A DNA stretch of 5,761 nt from an uncultured Collinsella sp. (GTDB lineage: Bacteria; Actinomycetota; Coriobacteriia; Coriobacteriales; Coriobacteriaceae), in assembly GCA_902470925.1 (NCBI GenBank), contig CABRIF010000127.1, positions 1-5,761 of the forward strand, written 5' to 3'. Positions 1 through 4,944 of this stretch are shown in pieces. A program made the translations under genes and the position numbers. Under the pieces are notes generated by a model. It made no database searches, was not told the origin of the DNA, and was given only the letters and a program-made list of their open reading frames with translations. How positions within the stretch are numbered: the first letter of the stretch is position 1; each line of letters begins with the position of its first letter.

Positions 1-43
1 ACAAGGAGTATCGTCGGCAGCGTCAGATGTGTATAAGAGACAG
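1..43 (+). other. Illumina Nextera adapter (P5 end, i5 index, Read 1 transposase adapter)
   Basis: This stretch is synthetic. Bases 11-43 match the 33-base Nextera Read 1 adapter exactly and end in the 19-base Tn5 mosaic end AGATGTGTATAAGAGACAG (25-43). Bases 3-10, AAGGAGTA, equal the Nextera i5 index known as S507/N507, and bases 1-2 (AC) fit the end of the P5 oligo before the index. Genomic sequence starts at 44. Apparent starts inside the adapter give the artefactual peptides MCIRDS and MYKRQ, so any gene call starting at 27 or 29 is false. The adapter identity is recalled from the known oligo sequences, not searched. Confidence 0.97.
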
Positions 44-245
44 CTTCAAGGGCTGCTGCACCGTGGTGGGGCGCAAGAGCCCGCACTCCCTGTACGACTA
101 CGGTCTGGCGACCTACAACGAGGATCAGACGTTCAACCAGGACTCCGCCCCCGGCTTCATCGAGATCCAGGGCCTGTCCATCAAGACCTGGGCCGCCAAG
201 CGGGCCGCTTCCGCCCAGAAGAGCGCGCAGGAAGGGCTGGCATAA
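44..245 (+). CDS. argG: Argininosuccinate synthase, C-terminal fragment
   Basis: ArgG joins citrulline and aspartate, using ATP, to make argininosuccinate in the cytoplasm; this is the penultimate step of arginine synthesis. Only the last 66 residues are present (first complete codon TTC at 45), of roughly 400 in the family. The 5' part is missing because the contig begins in adapter at 1-43, so the gene is cut by assembly and is not shown to be a pseudogene. Recognisable C-terminal landmarks are GCCTVVGRKSPHSLYDYGLA, the TFNQDSAPGFIEI segment and the QGLSIKTWA tail. The stop TAA (243-245) lies 3 bases before the argH start, which indicates one arginine operon. No ATG in the genomic part should be taken as its start. 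Confidence 0.93.
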
Positions 246-248
246 GAC

Positions 249-1670
249 ATGGCGTTGTGGGGAGGACGGTTCGAGGCCGGCGTGGCCGCCTCGACGCAGG
301 AGTTCGGCGCGTCGTTGCCGGTTGACAAGCACCTGTACAAGCAGGACATCGCGGGGTCGTGCGCGCATGCGGCGATGCTGGCCCAGCAGGGGATCATCGG
401 CCAGGATGACGCCGAGGCGATTTGCACGGGGCTGCGCACCATCGAAGCGGATATCGACGCGGGGGCGTTCTCGTTCGACATCGCCGATGAGGATATCCAT
501 ATGGCGATCGAGAGCGAGCTGACGCGGCGCATCGGCGAGGCGGGCAAGCGCCTGCACACCGGGCGTTCGCGCAACGACCAGGTGGCGACCGATACGCGCC
601 TGGCCGCCAAGGCGCTCGTGCGCGAGCTCATGGAGGCGAACCTGCATCTGCGCTCCGCGCTGCTGGAGGTTGCCTGCGCCCATGAGCGGGCGGTGCTGCC
701 AGGCTATACGCACTTGCAGCATGCGCAGCCGGTGCTTTTCTCGCACCACCTGCTCGCCTACTTCTGGATGTTCACCCGTGATTTCAAGCGCTTGGTGGCG
801 GCGTTCGAGGCGGCCGACGCCTCGCCGTTGGGAGCGGCGGCGCTTGCGGGTACGAGCTATCCGATCGACCGGCAGGCCACGGCCCGCGCGATGGGGTTCG
901 CCGGTGTGATCCCCAACTCGCTCGATGCGGTGTCCGACCGCGACTTCCTGCTCGATCTGCAGTATGCCGGCAGCGTGTGCGCCATGCACCTGTCGCGCCT
1001 GGCCGAGGAGATCGTGCTGTGGAGCAGCTCGGAGTTCGGGTTCATCACGCTGTCTGATGCGTTCTCCACGGGGTCCTCGATCATGCCGCAGAAGAAGAAC
1101 CCCGATTTCGCCGAGTTGATTCGCGGGAAAACCGGCCGGGTGTACGGCAATCTGATGCAGCTGCTGGTGACGTGCAAGGGGTTGCCGCTTGCCTATAACA
1201 AGGACCTGCAGGAGGACAAGGCGGGCGCACTCGACACGGCCCATACGCTCGTCCAGTGCCTGGGGGTGATGGCCGGCATGGTGCAGACCATGCAGGTGAA
1301 CGAGCGCACGATGCGCGCCGCCTGCGCCGTGGGTCACCTGGCGGCCACCGATGTGGCCGACTACCTGGTCAAGCGCGGCATGGCGTTCCGCGAGGCACAT
1401 GCGGTGGTGGGTCATTTGGTGCTGGTGTGCGAGAAGCGCGGCTGCCAGCTGGACGACCTGCCGCTTGAGGTGTTCCAGGAGGCCAGCGAGCTGTTCGATG
1501 CCGATATCGTGCGCGAGCTCGATATCGATGCGATCGTGGCGGCGCGCACGAGCGAGGGCGGTACGGCGCCTGCCGCGGTGGCGGTGCAGCTGAAGGTGGT
1601 GCGCGGTGCGCTGACTGCAGACGAGGCGGTGCTTGAGGGGCTGGCGCCGGTGGTCCCGATGGGGCGGTAG
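249..1670 (+). CDS. argH: Argininosuccinate lyase
   Basis: ArgH splits argininosuccinate into arginine and fumarate, the last step of arginine synthesis. It is a cytoplasmic enzyme of the fumarase/aspartase superfamily and normally a homotetramer. The 473 residues are close to the usual 460. Visible motifs are the N-terminal MALWGGRF, HTGRSRNDQ (residues 103-111), THLQHAQP (154-161) with the catalytic-region histidine His155, and the superfamily signature GSSIMPQKKNPD (275-286), whose flexible loop carries the catalytic serine. The C-terminal TSEGGTAPAAV segment is also typical. The ATG at 249 is chosen because the conserved N-terminus begins there and an AGGAAGG lies at 229-235, a rather long 13-base spacing. 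It follows the argG stop by 3 bases and is probably cotranscribed and translationally coupled. No arginine-repressor box is visible because the operon start lies outside the window. All key motifs look intact. Confidence 0.97.
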   Translation: MALWGGRFEAGVAASTQEFGASLPVDKHLYKQDIAGSCAHAAMLAQQGIIGQDDAEAICTGLRTIEADIDAGAFSFDIADEDIHMAIESELTRRIGEAGKRLHTGRSRNDQVATDTRLAAKALVRELMEANLHLRSALLEVACAHERAVLPGYTHLQHAQPVLFSHHLLAYFWMFTRDFKRLVAAFEAADASPLGAAALAGTSYPIDRQATARAMGFAGVIPNSLDAVSDRDFLLDLQYAGSVCAMHLSRLAEEIVLWSSSEFGFITLSDAFSTGSSIMPQKKNPDFAELIRGKTGRVYGNLMQLLVTCKGLPLAYNKDLQEDKAGALDTAHTLVQCLGVMAGMVQTMQVNERTMRAACAVGHLAATDVADYLVKRGMAFREAHAVVGHLVLVCEKRGCQLDDLPLEVFQEASELFDADIVRELDIDAIVAARTSEGGTAPAAVAVQLKVVRGALTADEAVLEGLAPVVPMGR

Positions 1671-1709
1671 GCCGGTACGGATGATCGGGGCGAATCCGGG
1701 TGCCTGACG

Positions 1710-1756
1710 AGGCGGCGGGTGCGACGTGCTCACGCACGAAGCGCTCGCCGCCTTTG
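1710..1756 (+). terminator. Possible terminator hairpin after argH
   Basis: An outer stem of 8 perfect pairs, AGGCGGCG (1710-1717) with CGCCGCCT (1746-1753), encloses a second stem GTGCG (1719-1723) with CGCAC (1733-1737). The right arm ends in CCTTT and then GCGTG, so the U-run is only three bases. It lies 39 bases after the argH stop and is a reasonable end for the arginine operon. The weak U-tract leaves open that it is only a GC-rich stem. Confidence 0.5.
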
Positions 1757-1779
1757 CGTGTATGGGAGGATGATTTGCT

Positions 1780-1799
1780 GGAATGAAACGCTTCATTCC
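1780..1799. promoter_or_regulatory. Inverted repeat, candidate regulator site 1
   Basis: GGAATGAA (1780-1787) and TTCATTCC (1792-1799) form a perfect 8-bp inverted repeat around ACGC. The core TGAAACGCTTCA (1784-1795) has the central CG and half-sites typical of LacI/GalR-family operators, with one mismatch in the dyad. A TATGAT (1804-1809) lies just downstream but has no good -35. No LacI-type gene is present in the window, so the regulator, if any, is unknown. The same bases encode the first KRFI of the possible small ORF. Confidence 0.35.
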
Positions 1800-1887
1800 T
1801 ACTTATGATGACCTGATTCGTGTGCAAAAAGAGGAATTGCGACCAGTGAAGCGCTTCATAGAACCGCTGACCGAAGTGGTGGGGTGA
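1783..1887 (+). CDS. Possible 34-residue small protein or leader peptide
   Basis: An uninterrupted ATG-to-TGA reading frame of 34 codons lies in an AT-richer patch between argH and ndk. A Shine-Dalgarno-like GGAGG sits at 1765-1769, 13 bases before the ATG, the same spacing as for argH. The peptide is charged and hydrophilic, with no signal peptide or membrane segment. It contains KRFI twice: MKRFIPTYDDL at the start and PVKRFIEPL near residues 21-29. I do not recognise it. Only 18 of 34 third codon positions are G or C, unlike the strongly GC-ending codons of the neighbouring genes. It could therefore be a recently acquired or relic small gene, a leader peptide, or chance. The two KRFI codon sets coincide with the two DNA dyads, so either explanation can account for both. 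Confidence 0.3.
   Translation: MKRFIPTYDDLIRVQKEELRPVKRFIEPLTEVVG
1847..1858. promoter_or_regulatory. Perfect 12-bp palindrome, candidate regulator site 2
   Basis: TGAAGCGCTTCA is a perfect palindrome with a central CG, as in LacI/GalR-family operators. Its centre is 63 bp from that of the related dyad at 1784-1795, about six helical turns. It fills the spacer of a weak promoter candidate, TTGCGA (1837-1842), 16 bases, TAGAAC (1859-1864), which is where a repressor would act. It lies 118 bases before the ndk start. Binding is inferred from shape only. Confidence 0.35.
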
Positions 1888-1904
1888 GGGGTTTTCGCAT
1901 CGGG

Positions 1905-1910
1905 TATGAT
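1905..1910 (+). promoter_or_regulatory. -10-like hexamer upstream of ndk
   Basis: TATGAT matches the sigma-70 -10 consensus at 5 of 6 positions and would start a transcript about 60 bases before the ndk ATG. I see no convincing -35 at 16-18 bases. The surrounding GGTATGATGG occurs again at 4185-4194, which makes it more than a random hexamer, but its promoter role is unproven. Confidence 0.35.
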
Positions 1911-1926
1911 GGGGCCAAGCACATGT

Positions 1927-1948
1927 GGCCGGCCTTCGTGAGCCGGCC
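1927..1948 (+). other. Hairpin in the ndk leader
   Basis: GGCCGGC (1927-1933) and GCCGGCC (1942-1948) form a 7-bp all-GC stem with an 8-base loop, ending 15 bases before the ndk Shine-Dalgarno. No U-run follows, so it is not a Rho-independent terminator. It may stabilise the mRNA or tune translation initiation, or may simply reflect GC richness. Confidence 0.4.
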
Positions 1949-1976
1949 GGCAGGATTCCCACTGGAAGGGGACGCT

Positions 1977-2384
1977 ATGGCTACTTTCGAGAAGACCTAC
2001 ATCATGATCAAGCCGGATGCCGTGCGCGACCGCAAGATCGGCGAGATCATCACCCGAATCGAGCGCAGCGGCCTGGTTATCGAGCGCATGGACATGGAGA
2101 CGCTCACGGAGGATATCGTCAAGGTGCACTACGCGCATCTGGCCGACAAGCCGTTTTTCCCCAACATCGTGGCGTTTATGACGAGCGGTCCGGTGGTGAA
2201 GATGGTCGTGTCGGGCTTGGGCGCCATCGGGAAGATGCGTACCCTCATGGGCGCTACCGACCCGCAGGAAGCGGCACCGGGCACCATTCGCGGGGACTTC
2301 GCCACGGATGTCAACGCCAACGTGATTCACGGGTCCGACGGTCCCGACACCGCGGCTGCCGAGATCGAGCGCTTCTTCGGCTAA
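1977..2384 (+). CDS. ndk: Nucleoside diphosphate kinase
   Basis: Ndk moves the terminal phosphate of an NTP, usually ATP, onto nucleoside diphosphates through a phosphohistidine, balancing the cytoplasmic NTP and dNTP pools. The 135-residue product has the normal bacterial length. Visible motifs are TYIMIKPDAV near the start with Lys12, the GATDPQEAAPGTIRGDFA nucleotide-binding segment, and the active-site NVIHGSD (115-121) with the phosphorylated His118. The ATG at 1977 is preferred because the family N-terminus (MATFEKTYIMIKPD) starts there and GGAAGGGG (1964-1971) lies at ideal spacing. An in-frame GTG at 1884 would add 31 residues that resemble no Ndk extension. It is flanked by gaps of 306 and 308 bases and followed by its own terminator, so it is probably monocistronic. 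Confidence 0.97.
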   Translation: MATFEKTYIMIKPDAVRDRKIGEIITRIERSGLVIERMDMETLTEDIVKVHYAHLADKPFFPNIVAFMTSGPVVKMVVSGLGAIGKMRTLMGATDPQEAAPGTIRGDFATDVNANVIHGSDGPDTAAAEIERFFG

Positions 2385-2426
2385 GGGGTCTGGCTGTTCT
2401 GAAAGGCAGTCTCATTTGTGATGCGG

Positions 2427-2459
2427 GCCGGTCTGCCGCTGTGCGGTGGGCCGGCTTTT
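2427..2459 (+). terminator. Rho-independent terminator of ndk
   Basis: GCCGG (2427-2431) pairs with CCGGC (2451-2455), and inside it CCGC pairs with GCGG around a TGT loop, separated by a small internal mismatch. The stem is directly followed by TTTTG. It starts 42 bases after the ndk stop on the same strand, the classic position and form. Confidence 0.8.
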
Positions 2460-2513
2460 GCATGCGCGTGCATGCGCAGCCGTGGGCGCGGGCGCCGTTG
2501 GGCGTCGAGGTCC

Positions 2514-2543
2514 TTGGCGCATCGCGGTCCCGCATCGTACAAT
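2514..2543 (+). promoter_or_regulatory. Promoter of the cysteine desulfidase-family gene
   Basis: TTGGCG (2514-2519) and TACAAT (2538-2543) form a sigma-70-type -35/-10 pair with an 18-base spacer; TACAAT matches the -10 consensus at 5 of 6 positions. It lies after the ndk terminator and is the best promoter in the gap 2385-2692. Transcription would begin near 2550 and leave a leader of about 140 bases. The rest of the gap holds a GCATGCGC direct repeat (2460-2467 and 2470-2477) and no gene that I can support. Confidence 0.6.
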
Positions 2544-2583
2544 ACCGGCTATCAGATTGATGCGGGCGCATCGGCGCCGCTGC

Positions 2584-2630
2584 CCGTCCAGGTCTTGCGC
2601 GCCCGACCGGGGCGATAGACCGCTGGACGG
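2584..2630 (+). other. Extended hairpin in the 5' leader of the cysteine desulfidase-family gene
   Basis: CCGTCCAG (2584-2591) pairs with CTGGACGG (2623-2630). After a 2-base bulge GTCT (2592-2595) pairs with AGAC (2617-2620), and then CGCCC (2600-2604) pairs with GGGCG (2610-2614) around a 5-base loop. The element starts about 35 bases after the predicted transcription start and ends 62 bases before the ATG. It matches no riboswitch class that I recognise. It could be a regulatory leader or only a GC-rich fold. Confidence 0.4.
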
Positions 2631-2692
2631 CGGCCGCGGCGTTCGGCAGCAGGTAGCGTGCGAACGCGGCGCCTACGAGCGAAGGGAACGCG

Positions 2693-4084
2693 ATGGATCG
2701 GGTGGAGACGGGCGAGATGTCGGCGCAAGCGCGCGACCGGGCATTCTGTGAGCTGCTGGGGCGCGAGCTGATGTGCGCGCTGGGGTGCACCGAGCCTATC
2801 GCGGTCGCCTATGCGGCGGCTCTCGCCCGCGCGGTGCTGGGTTGCGAGCCCACCTCGATTGAGGTCGGCTGCTCGGGCAATATCATCAAGAACGTCAAAA
2901 GCGTCACCGTGCCCAACTCGGGCGGCATGCGCGGCGTGGAGGCCGCGGCGGTGCTGGGCGCGGTGGGCGGCAACCCCACCGGGGCGCTCGAGGTACTTGC
3001 CGGCATCACGCCCGGTGAGCTTGCGCGCACGCACGAGCTGCTCGATACGGCGGGCTATTGCGCCGTCTCACTCATCGAGGGCGTCCCCAACCTGTATATC
3101 GAGGTGCGCGCCACCTCGGCCGGCCATATGGCCGAGGTGGCCATCTCGGAGCACCATACCAACGTGGTGCGCTGCACGCTCGACGGCGTGGCGTGCGACC
3201 GCGCATGTCCGGCGGCCTCGGCGGGCGCGAAGGCGGGTCAGGGCTGCTCGGGGTCCTGTGCGCATACGGGTGCGCCGTCGGTGAAGCCCGAGCAGGGGAG
3301 CGCGGTCGAGCGCGTCGAGGGGCTTTCGCTGGAGGCCATCGTCGATTTTGCCGAGTCCGGCGACATCGGCGGCGCCCGTGACATCCTGCAGCGCCAGATC
3401 GAGTTGAACGACGCCATCTCCCGCGAAGGGCTTGCCGGCGTGTGGGGCGCCGAGGTGGGCCGCACGCTCATGGCCACGCGCGGTGACGACGTGGCGTGCC
3501 GCGCCCGCGCTCGTGCCGCAGCCGGCTCCGACGCCCGCATGGGCGGCTGCGCCCTGCCGGTGGTGATCGTGTGCGGCTCGGGGAACCAAGGCATCACCTG
3601 CTGTTTGCCGGTGCTGACCTACGCTGAGGAGCTCGGTGTCACCGGCGAGCGCCTGCTGCGCGCTCAAGCGCTATCCGATTTGGTGGCGATCCACGTGAAG
3701 AGCTACATCGGTGCGCTGTCGGCCTTCTGCGGCGTGGTGTGCGCGGCGGCTGGCGCCGGTGCTGCCATCACCTGGATGCGCGGCGGCACGCGCGAGCAGA
3801 TCGGGGCGACGGTGGTGAACACGCTCGGCAACGTGGGCGGCATCGTGTGCGATGGCGCGAAGGCGAGCTGCGCCGCCAAGATCTCGGCCGCCGTCGACGC
3901 CGCGATCCTCGGTCACGACATGGCCATGGCCGGGCGCGGGTTCAAGCCGGGCGAGGGCCTGGTGCTCGATTCGGCAGAGGACACCATCGCCAGCATGGGC
4001 TACGTGGGGCGCGTCGGGATGGGTCCCACCGATGTCGAGATCTTGAACATCATGATCGGCAAGACGGACCCGGTGGGCTGCTGA
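2693..4084 (+). CDS. L-cysteine desulfidase family protein (UPF0597/serine dehydratase alpha-like)
   Basis: This family (E. coli YhaM/CyuA, methanogen CdsB) is related to the iron-sulfur L-serine dehydratase alpha domain. Characterised members break L-cysteine into pyruvate, ammonia and H2S with a [4Fe-4S] cluster in the cytoplasm. Family landmarks in the 463 residues are GCTEP (31-35), the SGNIIKNVKSVTVP segment (from Ser61), CGSGNQGIT (294-302), the SAFCGVVCAAAGAGAA segment (Cys346, Cys350) and CDGAKASC (386-393). Cys346, Cys386 and Cys393 are the likely cluster ligands by analogy with serine dehydratases. The ATG is supported by AAGGGA at 2682-2687. The protein is somewhat longer than the usual 430 or so residues because of a loop near 168-192 with Cys168, Cys172, Cys185 and Cys189, a pair of CX3C motifs. 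It appears monocistronic, with its own promoter and a hairpin after the stop. Cysteine over serine as substrate is inferred from the family only. Confidence 0.9.
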   Translation: MDRVETGEMSAQARDRAFCELLGRELMCALGCTEPIAVAYAAALARAVLGCEPTSIEVGCSGNIIKNVKSVTVPNSGGMRGVEAAAVLGAVGGNPTGALEVLAGITPGELARTHELLDTAGYCAVSLIEGVPNLYIEVRATSAGHMAEVAISEHHTNVVRCTLDGVACDRACPAASAGAKAGQGCSGSCAHTGAPSVKPEQGSAVERVEGLSLEAIVDFAESGDIGGARDILQRQIELNDAISREGLAGVWGAEVGRTLMATRGDDVACRARARAAAGSDARMGGCALPVVIVCGSGNQGITCCLPVLTYAEELGVTGERLLRAQALSDLVAIHVKSYIGALSAFCGVVCAAAGAGAAITWMRGGTREQIGATVVNTLGNVGGIVCDGAKASCAAKISAAVDAAILGHDMAMAGRGFKPGEGLVLDSAEDTIASMGYVGRVGMGPTDVEILNIMIGKTDPVGC

Positions 4085-4107
4085 GGCCGATTCGATAACC
4101 AGATGGG

Positions 4108-4146
4108 CATCCGCCCCGCAGCCCCAATTGAGCTGCGGGGCGGATG
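4108..4146. terminator. Strong 15-bp hairpin between convergent genes
   Basis: CATCCGCCCCGCAGC (4108-4122) and GCTGCGGGGCGGATG (4132-4146) pair perfectly over 15 bp around a 9-base loop. It lies 23 bases after the desulfidase-family stop and 100 bases beyond the end of the convergent minus-strand gene, the place for a shared transcription end. Neither strand has a U-run after the stem, so it is not a standard Rho-independent terminator. It may act as a U-less terminator, a 3'-end stabiliser or a transcription barrier. Confidence 0.6.
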
Positions 4147-4184
4147 TCGTAGCGTGGCTCTTCCGGCGAGTGGAGAGCGGATTC

Positions 4185-4194
4185 GGTATGATGG
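4185..4194 (+). promoter_or_regulatory. Second copy of a GGTATGATGG -10-like element
   Basis: The string GGTATGATGG is identical to 1903-1912 before ndk, and the wider 18 bases (4181-4198 against 1899-1916) agree at 15 positions. It contains TATGAT (4187-4192) on the plus strand, but only antisense sequence to the minus-strand gene ending at 4246 follows. No good -35 is visible. It may be a promoter for an antisense or small RNA, or a chance match. Confidence 0.25.
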
Positions 4195-4245
4195 CGCCTC
4201 GTCCGGGACGCATGGCCGCGCCGCGGATCGCGGCTGTGCCGCGCT

Positions 4246-4731
4246 CTACGCGAGGACGGTGCCGGCCGGGAAGGCGCTGCGGAAGACGAAGCGGGAGAGA
4301 GGGCCTGCTATCAGCAGGTTCCAGGGCAGCGCCATGATGAAGTTGGTGGGGATGTTGGCAAGCCACAGAGCGGGGACTGCGGTGATGGTTCCGGTGTGGA
4401 GGGCCACCTCGGCGGCGCCGAACAGCGACATGATGATGACCATGGGGACGACCATGCAGCTGCTGACGGCCAGCGTTATGGTCAGCGGTGAGCTTTTGCC
4501 GGGTGTGACCAGGAAGCGGAACGCGAAGCCCTTGGCCAGCGGCGCCGCCACAAACCAGTCGACGCACATGGCGAGCACGTAGGCAGCGGGGAATCCGAGC
4601 CACGCCTGAGCGACGGTGTCCAAGGTGAGCGCGCCCTGGTGCATGGCAACGTTGTAGATGGACATCCACAGCACCATACAGAAGCACATGATGACGGTGA
4701 AAATCAGGCTCTCTCGTTTGTTGGTGGGCAT
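4246..4731 (-). CDS. Double-DUF2798 four-helix membrane protein
   Basis: The 161-residue protein consists almost only of two DUF2798-like halves, each with two membrane segments, at about residues 9-28, 45-63, 85-104 and 121-142. The halves share a pattern: an AWLGFP or LWLANIP entry to the second helix (Trp44, Trp123), followed by APL or GPL (63-65, 143-145) and then F.FR. This indicates an internal duplication. The family sits in the cytoplasmic membrane; its function is not established and I do not assign one. The ATG at 4731 is chosen because AAAGGA (minus strand, 4743-4738) lies 6 bases upstream and the repeat begins straight after. The frame is open for 64 more codons upstream, but that part carries a terminator hairpin and looks non-coding. 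Its nearest upstream neighbour is the signal peptidase gene, from which the terminator at 4819-4788 separates it. Confidence 0.85.
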   Translation of the reverse strand: MPTNKRESLIFTVIMCFCMVLWMSIYNVAMHQGALTLDTVAQAWLGFPAAYVLAMCVDWFVAAPLAKGFAFRFLVTPGKSSPLTITLAVSSCMVVPMVIIMSLFGAAEVALHTGTITAVPALWLANIPTNFIMALPWNLLIAGPLSRFVFRSAFPAGTVLA

Positions 4732-4750
4732 CCGGTGTCCTTTCATTCGG

Positions 4751-4768
4751 CGCTGCATGTTTGCAGCG
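4751..4768 (-). other. Short hairpin just upstream of the DUF2798 ribosome-binding site
   Basis: On the minus strand CGCTGCA, a loop AACA, and TGCAGCG form a perfect 7-bp stem. It lies between the terminator at 4819-4788 and the AAAGGA ribosome-binding site. With no U-run it is not a terminator. It may belong to a structured leader or protect the 5' end of a processed transcript. Confidence 0.4.
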
Positions 4769-4787
4769 GGGTCGGTGTCGCGGCAGC

Positions 4788-4819
4788 AAAAAGGCGTCAC
4801 CGATTTGCGCGATGACGCC
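4788..4819 (-). terminator. Rho-independent terminator between the signal peptidase and DUF2798 genes
   Basis: Read on the minus strand, GGCGTCATCG (4819-4810) pairs with CGGTGACGCC (4802-4793) over 10 bp with one G-U pair and a 7-base loop, followed at once by TTTTT (4792-4788). This is a textbook intrinsic terminator. It lies 125 bases after the signal peptidase stop and 56 bases before the DUF2798 start. It either ends the surface-protein operon or attenuates transcription into the DUF2798 gene. I see no convincing promoter in the 56 bases that follow. Confidence 0.85.
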
Positions 4820-4944
4820 ATCTGCCATGCAATGCACTGCAGCCGTGGAATGTACCCTATCAGGTTTTTCGGATGCTCGTAAGCGGAGATGTTGTGGAGA
4901 GCGTCGGGCTGGCTGCAGCCCATTTCTCTGCGGAGGGCGCGTGT

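Noticed and set aside
27..245. A complete 72-codon gene starting MCIRDS
   Set aside because: The start codon and first codons lie in the Nextera adapter. The real content is the C-terminus of argG from 44 onward.
1784..1858. The two dyads as CcpA-type cre sites
   Set aside because: The cre consensus has four bases between TG and the central CG. These dyads have three, so they fit only the broader LacI/GalR style.
1884..1976. A GTG start for ndk at 1884, overlapping the small ORF stop
   Set aside because: It would add 31 residues absent from Ndk proteins, while ATG 1977 has an ideal GGAAGGGG and begins at the conserved N-terminus.
1803..2330. A 175-codon minus-strand frame opposite ndk
   Set aside because: It overlaps ndk almost entirely, and ndk has complete motifs and a strong ribosome-binding site. 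The antisense product resembles no family I know.
2460..2477. The GCATGCGC direct repeat as a mobile-element or binding site
   Set aside because: It has only two 8-base copies, rich in GC dinucleotides, with no associated gene or further copies. It is easily explained by composition.
3671..4837. A 388-codon open frame on the minus strand, longer than several real genes
   Set aside because: It is antisense to the well-supported desulfidase-family gene and out of frame with the DUF2798 gene. Its His/Arg/Pro/Ala-rich product is typical of shadow frames in GC-rich DNA.
4732..4923. An extended N-terminus of 64 residues for the DUF2798 protein
   Set aside because: The extra frame runs through a perfect intrinsic terminator, is rich in unlikely coding sequence and has no better ribosome-binding site than the AAAGGA before ATG 4731.
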